Source: Synechococcus sp. KORDI-49 (lineage in GTDB: Bacteria > Cyanobacteriota > Cyanobacteriia > PCC-6307 > Cyanobiaceae). Taken from it: a stretch of 64,000 nt of DNA. The position numbers were made by a program, and so were the translations under genes. A model generated the notes under the pieces. That model was not told where the DNA came from, ran no database searches, and saw only the letters and a list, made by a program, of their open reading frames with translations. Positions 42,750-61,488 of the stretch are shown one piece after another (positions within the stretch are counted from its first letter, which is position 1; every line of letters begins with the position of its first letter). The stretch is taken from contig NZ_CP006270.1 in the NCBI RefSeq assembly GCF_000737575.1, forward strand, positions 871,163-935,162, read 5' to 3'.

Positions 42750-44060
42750 ATGACAAAAGCTGAGCGAATGGCCATGACATCGGCGGGTCCACACACACGG
42801 CATCCCAACCTCTGGCCTCCCTTCACTCAGCTCGCCCGCAGCGAACCGCCGCGACGGGTCTCCAGGGCCGATGGAGCCCTGCTGCATCTCGAGTCCGGAG
42901 AACCACTGATCGATGCGATCAGCAGCTGGTGGGTGACGTTGCACGGCCATGCCCATCCCGACCTGGCGGCCGCCGTCCACGACCAGGCCAGGACACTTGA
43001 GCAAGTTATTTTCGCCGATTTCACCCACGCGCCGGCCGAACGGCTGGCGGAACGGCTGAGCGCGATCACCGGCCTGCAACGGCTCTTCTTCTCCGACAAC
43101 GGCTCCACGGCGGTGGAGGTGGCGCTCAAGATCGCCTGTCAGTGGTGGGCCAATCGCGGCGAGGCGCGCCATCAGATCGTGGCCTTCGATGGGGCGTATC
43201 ACGGCGACACCTTCGGGGCGATGGCCGTGGGAGAGCGCAATCTGTTCAGTGCACCGTTCGAGGACAAGCTCTTCCCGGTCGCCCGTGTGCCCTGGCCGGC
43301 CACCTGGTGGGACGACGATGCGGTGGAAGCGCGCGAAGCCGAGGCGCTGGCGGTGCTGAGCCGCACCCTGGAAACACCCACTGCAGCGGTGATCCTCGAG
43401 CCGCTGCTGCAGGGGGCCGGCGGCATGGCTGTGGTCCGTCCTCAGTTTCTCAAGGCGGTGCAGAGGCTGGTCCATGACGCCGGGGCGCTGCTGATCGCCG
43501 ATGAGGTGCTGACCGGCTTCGGGCGATGCGGCGACTGGTTCGCCAGCCGGCGGGCCGGGCTGCAACCCGATCTGATGGCCCTGTCCAAGGGACTCACCGG
43601 CGGCTGCCTGCCGATGGGGGTCACCATGGCCAGCGAACGGATCTTCTCGGCCTTCATCGGCAGTGATCCTTCACTCACCCTCTGGCACGGCCACAGCTTC
43701 ACCGCCAACCCCCTGGGCTGTGCGGTGGCCAATGCCAGCCTCGATCTGCTGGAGGTGGAGCCGCAGCGCTTCCTTGGATTCGAGGCCCGCCATCGCCCGC
43801 ATCTGCAGGCACTGAGCCGGCACCCGCGCGTCGACCACTGCCGCCTGATCGGCACCCTGGCGGCCTTCGACCTTGCTGTGGAGGGAACAGCGGGCTACCT
43901 CAACCCCGCGGGGCCAACCGTCAAGCGCATCGCCATGGAAGCGGGCGTGTTCCTGCGGCCGCTCGGACAGGTGGTGTACCTGCTGCCTCCGCTGTGCATC
44001 ACGGATGCGCAGTTGGAGCAGTGCTATGCAGCGATCGGCAAGGCCCTCGATCAGCTCTGA
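42750..44060 (+). CDS. bioA: Adenosylmethionine-8-amino-7-oxononanoate aminotransferase
   Basis: 436 residues, class III aminotransferase: HPNLWPPFTQLA start, DAISSWWVTLHGHAHPDLA, FSDNGSTAVEVALKIACQWW, FDGAYHGDTFGAMAVG, LLIADEVLTGFGRCG and LSKGLTGGCLPMGVT (PLP lysine). It converts KAPA to DAPA with SAM as amino donor. The family-like sequence begins near residue 12, so ATG 42774 is also a good start. With bioF, K, C and D it gives every step from malonyl-ACP methylation to dethiobiotin apart from general fatty-acid enzymes; bioB is not in the window. Confidence 0.95.
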   Translation: MTKAERMAMTSAGPHTRHPNLWPPFTQLARSEPPRRVSRADGALLHLESGEPLIDAISSWWVTLHGHAHPDLAAAVHDQARTLEQVIFADFTHAPAERLAERLSAITGLQRLFFSDNGSTAVEVALKIACQWWANRGEARHQIVAFDGAYHGDTFGAMAVGERNLFSAPFEDKLFPVARVPWPATWWDDDAVEAREAEALAVLSRTLETPTAAVILEPLLQGAGGMAVVRPQFLKAVQRLVHDAGALLIADEVLTGFGRCGDWFASRRAGLQPDLMALSKGLTGGCLPMGVTMASERIFSAFIGSDPSLTLWHGHSFTANPLGCAVANASLDLLEVEPQRFLGFEARHRPHLQALSRHPRVDHCRLIGTLAAFDLAVEGTAGYLNPAGPTVKRIAMEAGVFLRPLGQVVYLLPPLCITDAQLEQCYAAIGKALDQL

Positions 44061-44061
44061 C

Positions 44062-44331
44062 TCAGGGCCCGGCCTGGATCGCCGCCTCCACATCCGCTCG
44101 CGACAGGCCATAGGGGAGGGAGCAGACGCGATCGGCCTGATCCGGGCGCTGCCAGGCCACCCGCAGATCCTCCCTCTCCAGCTGCAGCTCTGCGGTCCAC
44201 TCGGGCGTGACCAACGACCAGAGACAGGGATCGCCATCAACCCTCGAAGCCCCCAGGGAATCCAGCCACTGCTCAAGCGCCCGGATGGAGTGCTGATTCA
44301 GCGGTGTGGTCTGCGGTGGCAGGTCTGACAT
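44062..44331 (-). CDS. DUF3143 family protein
   Basis: 89 residues. QHSIRALEQWLDSLGASRVD, WSLVTPEWTAELQLEREDLRV, and LPYGLSRADVEAAIQAGP match the short cyanobacterial DUF3143 family. Function unknown; soluble. Its first 59 bases overlap the end of the upstream J-domain gene in another frame, so the pair is co-transcribed. Its stop is 1 base from the convergent bioA stop. Confidence 0.78.
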   Translation of the reverse strand: MSDLPPQTTPLNQHSIRALEQWLDSLGASRVDGDPCLWSLVTPEWTAELQLEREDLRVAWQRPDQADRVCSLPYGLSRADVEAAIQAGP

Positions 44332-44794
44332 GCGATGGCGGGGCTGCGGCGTTGTCCCGAGTCTGCTCATCCGTGAGCCAGCCCGGTGAGACCTGCCAGT
44401 CACGTCCCTGCAGGGCCGCCACACCGAGCCCGAACACGAGGCACACCAGCAGCGCCAGCGTCAGCAGCACCAGCGAGAACCACTCACCGCCGGAGAGGGG
44501 ACGCCGCTCCCCGATCCCCTGCCAGCTGTCCCGACGGTCCGGAGCGGCCGCCAGCGGAGCGATGGTCCGTTTCAGCCGCTGTTCGTCGTACAGGCGACGT
44601 CGCGCGGGATCCGCCAGCAGCTCATACGACTCACGCAACTGCTGAAAGCGCTGCGCGGCCAACGCGGCGGGAAGTGCTGTGGTGTCCGGATGCAGAGTTT
44701 TGCTCTGACGACGGAAGGCCTGGCGCAACTGTTCCGGATCGGCCCGGACGGACACCCCGAGCCGTGCGTAGTGACAGGAGGGCGTCTCCGGCAC
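44273..44794 (-). CDS. Membrane-anchored J-domain protein
   Basis: 173 residues. An N-terminal J domain (about 7-72) with the HPD tripeptide (35-37) in SKTLHPDTTA, which stimulates DnaK ATPase; a linker; one membrane helix (about 105-128, LVLLTLALLVCLVFGLGVAA); and a short disordered tail. No Gly/Phe or zinc-finger region, so it is a type III J protein that likely recruits DnaK to a membrane. GTG start at 44794. Divergent from rsmG by 48 bases. Confidence 0.87.
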   Translation of the reverse strand: MPETPSCHYARLGVSVRADPEQLRQAFRRQSKTLHPDTTALPAALAAQRFQQLRESYELLADPARRRLYDEQRLKRTIAPLAAAPDRRDSWQGIGERRPLSGGEWFSLVLLTLALLVCLVFGLGVAALQGRDWQVSPGWLTDEQTRDNAAAPPSHVRPATADHTAESALHPGA

Positions 44795-44842
44795 GGTGGG
44801 TTCGGCGGCGATTCAATCTAGGAACAGTCGTGCTGATGGTTG

Positions 44843-45577
44843 ATGCCTGACCCCTCCAACCCGGGAGCGGAGCTCTGGCAGGTTCTGGACTGGACCCCCA
44901 CGCCAGAGCAACAACAGCAGTTCCTGACGCTGCAGGAGCTGCTGCGGGAATGGAACGGCCGCGTCAATCTGACCCGGCTTGTGGAAGGCGATGACTTCTG
45001 GATCAACCAGGTCTTCGACAGCCTCTGGCCACTGGGCAGGGAGCTGCAGCAAGCCGACCGGCCGCTGAACTGCATCGATGTGGGCACCGGCGGAGGCTTC
45101 CCCGGCCTCGCCGTGGCGATCGCCCTTCCCCATGCGCGACTCACCCTGGTGGATTCGGTCGGGCGCAAGACGGCGGCCGTTGCGGAGATGGCCCGATCCC
45201 TCGGACTCTCGGAACGGGTGAGCGTGCGCACCGAGCGGGTCGAAACCACCGGACGAGACAGGCGCTGTCGAGGCATGTTCGACCTGGCCATGGCACGGGC
45301 GGTGGCCGCGGCACCGGTGGTGGCCGAGTATCTGGTGCCGCTGCTGCAACCGAGCGGCCAGGCCCTGCTGTACCGCGGTCAGTGGAGCGAGGCCGACGGC
45401 CGGGACCTGCAGGGGGCCCTGCGGGATCTGAAGGCGCGGATCACAGAGGTGCAACAGCAGCAGCTGCCAGGCGATCGGGGCATTCGCCACCTGCTGCGGC
45501 TGCAACAGGACGGTCCCTGCCCGTCAGGCTTCCCCCGCGCTGTGGGCGTGCCCGGCAAACTGCCGCTGGGGAGTTGA
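44843..45577 (+). CDS. rsmG: 16S rRNA (guanine-527-N7) methyltransferase RsmG (GidB)
   Basis: 244 residues, Rossmann methyltransferase. [17 protein letters not shown] (family start), [20 protein letters not shown] (SAM loop), [15 protein letters not shown], and [19 protein letters not shown]. Methylates G527 of 16S rRNA. ATG 44843 chosen over TTG 44840. The C-terminus [16 protein letters not shown] is family-like. Convergent with the aldo/keto reductase (9 bases). Confidence 0.94.
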   Translation: MPDPSNPGAELWQVLDWTPTPEQQQQFLTLQELLREWNGRVNLTRLVEGDDFWINQVFDSLWPLGRELQQADRPLNCIDVGTGGGFPGLAVAIALPHARLTLVDSVGRKTAAVAEMARSLGLSERVSVRTERVETTGRDRRCRGMFDLAMARAVAAAPVVAEYLVPLLQPSGQALLYRGQWSEADGRDLQGALRDLKARITEVQQQQLPGDRGIRHLLRLQQDGPCPSGFPRAVGVPGKLPLGS

Positions 45578-45586
45578 CGTCGGTCG

Positions 45587-46792
45587 TCAGACGCTGATCA
45601 GACGACGCTGCGGCTCACCGGCGAGGCGATCACGCAGTCGCCGCAGCAACGAGGGAATGCGATCACGCCAGGGACTCGTCCCCAGCACGGAGCGCAGGTC
45701 CTGCTCGCTGACATCCGCGTCGAGGGGATCGGCGTTGGCGCCGGGGAACCAGTGCCCCCCCTGGCCGAGGAGTCGGTAGCGCGCTCTGGCGTACTGCTCC
45801 AGATCCCAGGCCTCAAGCAGGTTATGGAGCCAGAGCAGCACGGGCAGATTGATCTCCCCGGGGGTCTGCTGCCAGCTGGGCAGGCCCACCTGCCAGCTGG
45901 AGAGCCAGTCAGCACCCAGGCTTGAGAGGGCGGCGGCCTGCAGCCGGGCATGCACCGGTCCGATCAGCTCGGCGGCATCCGGAAGCCTCTGCACCGCTTC
46001 GAGGTGCCGATCGAGATCGGAGGGACGCGCGGCTCCGACACTGATGGTGTGCACCCGTGGGTCACGGAGGCAGAAGAGGTCGTTGAAGACGATCGGGTGC
46101 AGCGGAGCGCAGAGTTCGAGCAGGCGATCCGAGGGGCTGTGCAGATGGCCGCCCTTGTCGGTGGGGCTGATGATGAACACCCCCATGTCCTGGCGTCGGG
46201 CGGCGTCGAGAGCCGGACTGTTGTCCTGACGGATGTAATACCAGTGAAGGTTGACGTAATCGAACGCTCCGCTGTCGCAGGCGGTCGCGATCAGATCGAC
46301 GGGGCCATGGGTGGAGAACCCCACATGACCGATGCGGCCGTCCTTCTGCCAGCGGCGCACCACCTCCAGACAGCCCCCGGAACGCAGCGCCAGATCGAGA
46401 TGCCGCGGTTGATTGATGCCATGGATGGCCAGCAGCTCCAGACGATCGCGACCCAGCCGCTCGAAGGTGAGGGAGAGCAGATCCTCGAACTCTTTGGGAT
46501 CGTCGCGCGGTGGAACCTTGCTCTGCAGGATGCGGTGCGGATCGGGAATGTCCGGCAAGGCCCAGCCGAGCTGCCGTTCCGAGCTGCCGTAATGGCGGGC
46601 GGTCTCCACATGGTGAAAACCATGGTCCACGGCCCGCTGAAGCGTGAGCAGCAGATTGGTCTGGGAGGCATCGGTGATCTGTTCAGCAGGCAGGTCACTC
46701 CAGCTCTGCTGAAACCGCATGCCACCGAGGGAGAGCACGGGCATCGGCAGCTCGGTTCGCCCGAACCGCCTGGTGGGCAGCGGGGTGCTCAC
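45587..46792 (-). CDS. Aldo/keto reductase with cysteine-free C-terminal module
   Basis: 401 residues. TIM-barrel domain at about 10-280: GRTELPMPVLSLGGMRFQQ, HVETARHYGSSERQLG (catalytic Asp replaced by the ETARHYG pattern typical of this subfamily; Tyr present), LLAIHGIN, GFSTHG. Residues about 300-395 (TPGEINLPVLLWLHNLLEAW, GGHWFPGANADPLD) follow the C-terminal module of AKR proteins that in many bacteria carries a [4Fe-4S] motif; here no cysteine pairs remain. The GTG start overlaps the stop of the ferredoxin gene by 4 bases, so a separate Fe-S partner is plausible. Confidence 0.85.
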   Translation of the reverse strand: MSTPLPTRRFGRTELPMPVLSLGGMRFQQSWSDLPAEQITDASQTNLLLTLQRAVDHGFHHVETARHYGSSERQLGWALPDIPDPHRILQSKVPPRDDPKEFEDLLSLTFERLGRDRLELLAIHGINQPRHLDLALRSGGCLEVVRRWQKDGRIGHVGFSTHGPVDLIATACDSGAFDYVNLHWYYIRQDNSPALDAARRQDMGVFIISPTDKGGHLHSPSDRLLELCAPLHPIVFNDLFCLRDPRVHTISVGAARPSDLDRHLEAVQRLPDAAELIGPVHARLQAAALSSLGADWLSSWQVGLPSWQQTPGEINLPVLLWLHNLLEAWDLEQYARARYRLLGQGGHWFPGANADPLDADVSEQDLRSVLGTSPWRDRIPSLLRRLRDRLAGEPQRRLISV

Positions 46793-47109
46793 GCGGTGTG
46801 TCTCGGCTTGATGCGACGCTTGCGCACCGCTGAAGGCATGCCCAGCGGCTGGAGGTGCTGACAGGCCAGCTGGTCACGCAGCTCATCGAGTTCCTCGAAG
46901 GGAACCCAATGGATGCAATCCACCGGACAGGTGTCGATCGCCTCCTGAATCCGCTCGCTGCTGTCACCGTCCTGACGGATGGCACGGGAGCGCCCGAAAC
47001 TCGGCTCCACCACGAAGGTGTTGGTGGCGACATGGGCGCAGTAGCGGCAACCGATGCACACCGCCTCATCCACCCAGACCGCCCGCTCCCTCAACGCTCC
47101 ACCCAGCAT
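46789..47109 (-). CDS. [4Fe-4S]-type ferredoxin
   Basis: 106 residues. VDEAVCIGCRYCAHVATNTF then IQEAIDTCPVDCIHWVPFEE give CxxCxxC and a later CPVDC, enough for one [4Fe-4S] cluster with Cys at the usual four places. The FVVEPSFGRSRAIRQDGDS link is typical of a cyanobacterial bacterial-type ferredoxin family. A basic tail (SAVRKRRIKPRH) may bind RNA/DNA or a partner. Translationally coupled (GTGA) to the aldo/keto reductase; probably its electron donor or a redox mate. Confidence 0.88.
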   Translation of the reverse strand: MLGGALRERAVWVDEAVCIGCRYCAHVATNTFVVEPSFGRSRAIRQDGDSSERIQEAIDTCPVDCIHWVPFEELDELRDQLACQHLQPLGMPSAVRKRRIKPRHTA

Positions 47110-47180
47110 CGGTTCGCGACCGCTGGGGGCGTCCGGGAGCTTGGACGGTGCCTTAAAGGCGAGAGATGGATCAGTCAGGA

Positions 47181-47573
47181 TCAGGCGTCCCAGCGCGTGA
47201 CAACCAGCTCGATGGAGCCGTCCTGGGCGTTGGTCTGCTCGGCCACCTGAAAGCCTTCACGCAGGGAAGCTGCCAGCACGGTGTTGAGGGCATAGCGCTG
47301 GGTGAGCTGCGCCAGGAAGCGTTCAACAGGAATCCGCTGCTTCCAGAGATCCAGATCGGTCACCAGCTCAAAGGCTCCGGTCGAAGCATTCCATCGGAAG
47401 CCGAGGTCGCCCCCCTGATCCATGGTCACCGCGAGATCCGCCGTGACGGTCTGGCCCCGGTAACCGCGCACCGGGCGTTGACCCTTCTCAGGAGCCAGAC
47501 CCAGATCCTCGAGGGCCTGAACCAGGGGCTCGATCTGACGCAATTCGGTCTTGACGGTGCTGAAGTGCGACAT
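47181..47573 (-). CDS. ycf35: Ycf35 (DUF1257) protein
   Basis: 130 residues. MSHFSTVKTELRQIEPLVQA, VRGYRGQTVTADLAV, GFRWNASTGAFELVTDLDLW and RYALNTVLAASLREGFQVAE are all typical of Ycf35, conserved in cyanobacteria and red-lineage plastids. Function unknown. Start codon overlaps the DUF2997 stop by one base (TGATG), a pairing common in cyanobacteria. Confidence 0.92.
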   Translation of the reverse strand: MSHFSTVKTELRQIEPLVQALEDLGLAPEKGQRPVRGYRGQTVTADLAVTMDQGGDLGFRWNASTGAFELVTDLDLWKQRIPVERFLAQLTQRYALNTVLAASLREGFQVAEQTNAQDGSIELVVTRWDA

Positions 47574-47776
47574 CAGTGGAGGTGTGCGGGAAGGGTCTGG
47601 GACTGAACTTCGGGCTGGAGAAAAGCCTCACCTGTGGGTTCCTGCCGTTCGACAGTTCCGAGGGCAGCCTCCAGACTTTCGGTGAGCTGCTGACACGCCT
47701 CTCCTGCCACCCCTTCGACCCGCTCTTCGACCCGACCGTCAGGCCGGATGGTGAAGCGGAGCGTGCGTTGGGGCAT
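47573..47776 (-). CDS. DUF2997 family protein
   Basis: 67 residues from ATG 47776. MPQRTLRFTIRPDGRVEERV then EGVAGEACQQLTESLEAALG is the DUF2997 domain, usually encoded beside ycf35. Function unknown, soluble. A longer start at 47818 is in frame but the added residues are not family-like. Coupled to ycf35. Confidence 0.85.
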   Translation of the reverse strand: MPQRTLRFTIRPDGRVEERVEGVAGEACQQLTESLEAALGTVERQEPTGEAFLQPEVQSQTLPAHLH

Positions 47777-47859
47777 GCCGAAGCCGTGTTGAGGCACGCA
47801 TGCTAGTTGGGTTGCCACGGGCCTGTTGGCTCAGGCGTAACAGACCGATGGATCCCGGA

Positions 47860-48663
47860 TCAGTGGAGAAATCCTTCTTCGATCAGGGCCTGAAGCCGCT
47901 CGATGACACCCGGGTCCTCCAGCTGTTCGAGCGCCGTGCGGGCTTCGTCCCGCACGGACGCCTCGCTGTCCTGCAACAGGGATTCCACGATGGCCTCAAC
48001 GATCTCCTGCTGACGGGGAGGCACCAGCTGCTCATGGAGTCTCCCGAGGGCCCAGATGCAGTTGCTGCGGACCACGGGTTCGCTGTCGATGCGCAGACTG
48101 CTGAGCAACTGACCGGCGGCGGGATCCGCCTTGGATGCCGAGCGACTGCCGGCCTCGGCCAGGGATCCCGGACACCAGAGACGGACCGCGGCCACATCGG
48201 TCTGCAGCGCCTGCATCAGTGGATTCAGCACCGGCGCGTCGGGGTAATTGCCCAGGCTCCAGGCCGCCGCCTTGCGGACATAGGCGTTGCTGTCGATCTG
48301 AAGCAGTTGCAGCAGCGGCTGCACAGCCGGAGGTGAAGGGTTGCGTCCTAAGGCATAGACGGCGCTCATCCGCTCAACCGGGCAGGGACGTTGCAACAGG
48401 GGCAGCAGCAGTGGCACGGCCCTCGGGTCGCGGTGCTCACAGAACACCTGCAGGCCCTGCAGCCGCTGATCGTGACCCTGCGTGAGCAGGATCAGGCCCT
48501 GATCACAGGCCCTGGCCGCATCGAGCGAGTGTTCCTCTCCGTCATCGATGGCGATCGCATCCAACGGGTCTCCGTCCTGTTCCGCCGCCAGCTCCCTGGC
48601 CAGCAGCTCCGGATCGAGCGACAGGCCTGCGAGGCCCTGATCCCGTGGTGAGGCGTCGGTCAT
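47860..48663 (-). CDS. HEAT-repeat protein (IaiH-like)
   Basis: 267 residues from ATG 48663. Residues about 65-260 are a stack of HEAT helical repeats: CEHRDPRAVPLLLPLLQRPC, AVYALGRNPSPPAVQPLLQL, RKAAAWSLGNYPDAPVLNPL and NCIWALGRLHEQL. The order and the N-terminus (LDPELLARELAAEQDGDPLD) resemble the cyanobacterial IaiH protein, which stabilises an IscA-bound Fe-S cluster; the match is by pattern only. The nearby ferredoxin gene fits this. Alternatives are phycobilin-lyase-like (CpcE/F-type) HEAT proteins. Same strand as DUF2997/ycf35 (84-base gap). Confidence 0.75.
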   Translation of the reverse strand: MTDASPRDQGLAGLSLDPELLARELAAEQDGDPLDAIAIDDGEEHSLDAARACDQGLILLTQGHDQRLQGLQVFCEHRDPRAVPLLLPLLQRPCPVERMSAVYALGRNPSPPAVQPLLQLLQIDSNAYVRKAAAWSLGNYPDAPVLNPLMQALQTDVAAVRLWCPGSLAEAGSRSASKADPAAGQLLSSLRIDSEPVVRSNCIWALGRLHEQLVPPRQQEIVEAIVESLLQDSEASVRDEARTALEQLEDPGVIERLQALIEEGFLH

Positions 48664-48694
48664 GGCAGCGATCGTAGGGCGGGCCTGCTCCGGC

Positions 48695-48820
48695 TCAGCC
48701 GACGGGCGCCGGGGCCAGCATGTCTCCAGGCAGCCAGATGCGGGCACTCACCGCCACCAGAGCCAGGGCGAAGAGGAGCACGATCAGGACCGGCAACAGA
48801 GTGGATCGGAAAAAGGCCAA
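48695..48820 (-). CDS. 41-residue membrane peptide downstream of the sodium/solute symporter
   Basis: TTG at 48818-48820 starts 3 bases after the symporter stop; the in-frame codon before the codon preceding TTG is that stop. The peptide is MAFFRSTLLPVLIVLLFALA then LVAVSARIWLPGDMLAPAPVG. It has one strong membrane helix (about 7-26) and a short periplasmic end with a WLPGD motif. Too small for standard detection. The tight position suggests it is a companion subunit of the symporter or a coupled reading frame. No known family recognised. Confidence 0.6.
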   Translation of the reverse strand: MAFFRSTLLPVLIVLLFALALVAVSARIWLPGDMLAPAPVG

Positions 48821-48823
48821 GGC

Positions 48824-50587
48824 TCACGGGCTGGTGGCGGCATTCTGCTGATTCGAGCGCCGAAGCAGCAGCACACAGAGCACCAGAAGGGCAAGCCCGC
48901 TCCAGCCGGCCAAGTGCTGATGCAGCAGAAAGGCGCCGGTGCCCAGCAGACCACCGAAGAGCACGCCATTGGCCAGAAGGAATCGCCGCAGCAGCGCCGG
49001 CAGAGTCTCGAGCGGGGTGACCCCGACCCGCTGCCGCAACCGGGCCCAGCCCGGACCGGGAGGACGCACCTGGCGGACGAAGCGCTCGAGCACCTCGTCC
49101 GATTCGGGCGGTGCGAGCAGAAGAGCCGTCAGCCAGACCACTGCGGAGACTCCGGTGATCACCGTCAGGCGAATGCCGTAGTCGTCGATGCGCACCAGGG
49201 GGATGACCGAGGTGAGCAGACCGACCCCGAAACCGCAGAGCATGGCCGCCAGCTCCGCCGCAGCATTCACACGCCACCAGAACCAACGCAGCACCAGCAC
49301 CACCCCAGGCCCGGATCCGATGGCGATCACCAAGCGGAACACCGTGCCGATGCTGTCGCTCACCAGAGCGGTGATCACACCGAGCAGCAGCAGCAGCACG
49401 GTGGTCAGCTGACCGATCAGCAGCAGTTCACGGGAGCCGGCACGGGGCCTCAGGAACCGCTGGTAGAGGTCATGGGTGAGGTAGCTGGCTCCCCAGTTGA
49501 CCGATGTGCTGACCGTGCTCATGAAGGCCGCCACCAGGGAGACCACCACAAGGCCGAGGGCCACCGGCGGCAGCAGCTGAACAGCCAGTGCCGGGTAGCT
49601 CAGCTCGCTGTCGGTCTGCTCGGGCAGCAGCACCACGGCGGCCAGCGCCACCACCACCCAGAGCCAGCTCCGGATCAGATAGTTGACCACCAGAAACACC
49701 CAGCCGGCGAGCCGGGCCTGTTGCTCATCACGGGTGGCGAGCATGCGTTGGATGAATTCACCGCCACCGTCGCTGCGACGGAAACTCCACCACTGCACCG
49801 CGAGGTAGGCGGTGAACATCGGCACGCTGATGCCGGCACCCTCCAGCCAGCGGATGCCGCCGTCCTGCCAGTTCCAGGGCACCAGGCTCAGCAGCTCCGG
49901 GCGACCGAGATCCTGCAGCTGACTGAGCAGAGCATCCATACCGCCGGCAGCCCGCAGCGCCGCCACCGCGACGACCAGAGCACCGACGAGAGCCAGCAGC
50001 AACTGAATCAGATCCGTGACCACCACCGCCCAGAGCCCGCCGGCGACGGTGTAACTGATCACAAGCAGGGCCACCACCGCCAGCAGCCAGACGGTGTCGG
50101 TGATGCCCAGAGCAGCCGGCTGGCCGGACACGATGCCGAGCGCTTCAACAACCTTGCGCAGCGCAAGAAAGGCGTAACCGATGCCGATGCAGTTCACCGG
50201 CAAAGCCAGCAGAAAGGCCTTGATGCCCCGCAGCCAGGCGGCAGCGGCCCCGCCGTAGCGCAGTTCCGTGAAAGCGGCGTCGGTGAGCACACCGCTGCGA
50301 CGCCAGAGCGGAGCGAAGACCACCGCCATCGCGACGTGGGCCAGCCCGAAACTCCACCACTCCCAGTTACCGGCAAGGCCGCGGGACCCCACCAGCCCGG
50401 CGACATACAGCGGCGTGTCGATCGAGAAGGTGGTGGCTGCCATCGAGGCACCAGCCAGCCAGCCGCTGAGCCGACGCCCGGCAACGAAGTAATCGTCCTC
50501 GCCGCGATTGCGACGCGCCAGCCACAACCCGAGCACCAGGGTCATGACCAGATAGGCGATCAGCAGGACCCAATCGATCGCCGCCAT
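48824..50587 (-). CDS. Sodium/solute symporter family (SSS) transporter
   Basis: 587 residues with about 13 membrane helices. WVLLIAYLVMTLVLGLWLAR start, GRRLSGWLAGASMAATTFSI, FSIDTPLYVAGL (Na+-site helix 1 region), and AAFMSTVSTSVNWGASYLTHDLY (helix 8 with the Ser/Thr Na+ ligands). The family includes proline, pantothenate and sugar carriers; this branch lacks a clear substrate. ATG 50587; the rlmN stop is 9 bases upstream, so the two are in one unit. Confidence 0.88.
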   Translation of the reverse strand: MAAIDWVLLIAYLVMTLVLGLWLARRNRGEDDYFVAGRRLSGWLAGASMAATTFSIDTPLYVAGLVGSRGLAGNWEWWSFGLAHVAMAVVFAPLWRRSGVLTDAAFTELRYGGAAAAWLRGIKAFLLALPVNCIGIGYAFLALRKVVEALGIVSGQPAALGITDTVWLLAVVALLVISYTVAGGLWAVVVTDLIQLLLALVGALVVAVAALRAAGGMDALLSQLQDLGRPELLSLVPWNWQDGGIRWLEGAGISVPMFTAYLAVQWWSFRRSDGGGEFIQRMLATRDEQQARLAGWVFLVVNYLIRSWLWVVVALAAVVLLPEQTDSELSYPALAVQLLPPVALGLVVVSLVAAFMSTVSTSVNWGASYLTHDLYQRFLRPRAGSRELLLIGQLTTVLLLLLGVITALVSDSIGTVFRLVIAIGSGPGVVLVLRWFWWRVNAAAELAAMLCGFGVGLLTSVIPLVRIDDYGIRLTVITGVSAVVWLTALLLAPPESDEVLERFVRQVRPPGPGWARLRQRVGVTPLETLPALLRRFLLANGVLFGGLLGTGAFLLHQHLAGWSGLALLVLCVLLLRRSNQQNAATSP

Positions 50588-50596
50588 GAACAGGTC

Positions 50597-51804
<1,208 letters not shown>

Positions 51805-51832
51805 TCAGCTTGGAACGGGGTCGTGAGCGGGA

Positions 51833-57857
<6,025 letters not shown>

Positions 57858-57907
57858 GGACGGAGGGGGAAGGAAGGGCTGTCAGTCGGTTTGATCAGGT
57901 CGGTCCG

Positions 57908-61201
<3,294 letters not shown>

Positions 61202-61488
61202 GCGGGGACCGGCAGAGAGGACGAATGGACAAGAGGCCTGGACAGACCGTCGCAGCAGACAACAAGCAATCCGAGACAGCAAAAGCGGCGGCTGCCGCCC
61301 CTCCGCAGAGGGCCGACAGCGCCGCAGTTGAGCTCAGAGATCGCGGGTCAGATCAGCTGACGACGACAAGTTCACCGGAAGGGAAATGGACGCTTCGGGG
61401 TCGGTGGAGACGGCAAGCCGCTCCCTGACCAGGCCAATACAACATCTTACATATCGGGGGGCCTGCGTCACGAAACAGCTTCGGTCTG
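61202..61488 (-). promoter_or_regulatory. rpoB leader with likely promoter and a GC-rich stem-loop
   Basis: Gap between tatD and rpoB on the minus strand. GTGACG (61471-61466) and TAAGAT (61449-61444) with a 16-base spacer make a sigma70-like promoter with 4/6 matches to each consensus hexamer, which would give a leader of about 235 bases. Inside it, GGCGGC-A-GCCGCC (minus strand; 61299-61287) forms a strong stem-loop followed by GCTTTTGC, reminiscent of an attenuator. No tRNA or other gene is visible in this stretch. Confidence 0.4.

Noticed and set aside
61202-61488. Possible tRNA or small RNA gene in the rpoB-tatD gap
   Set aside because: No cloverleaf, no TTCGA-type T-loop with matching arms; only a promoter-like pair and one stem-loop.
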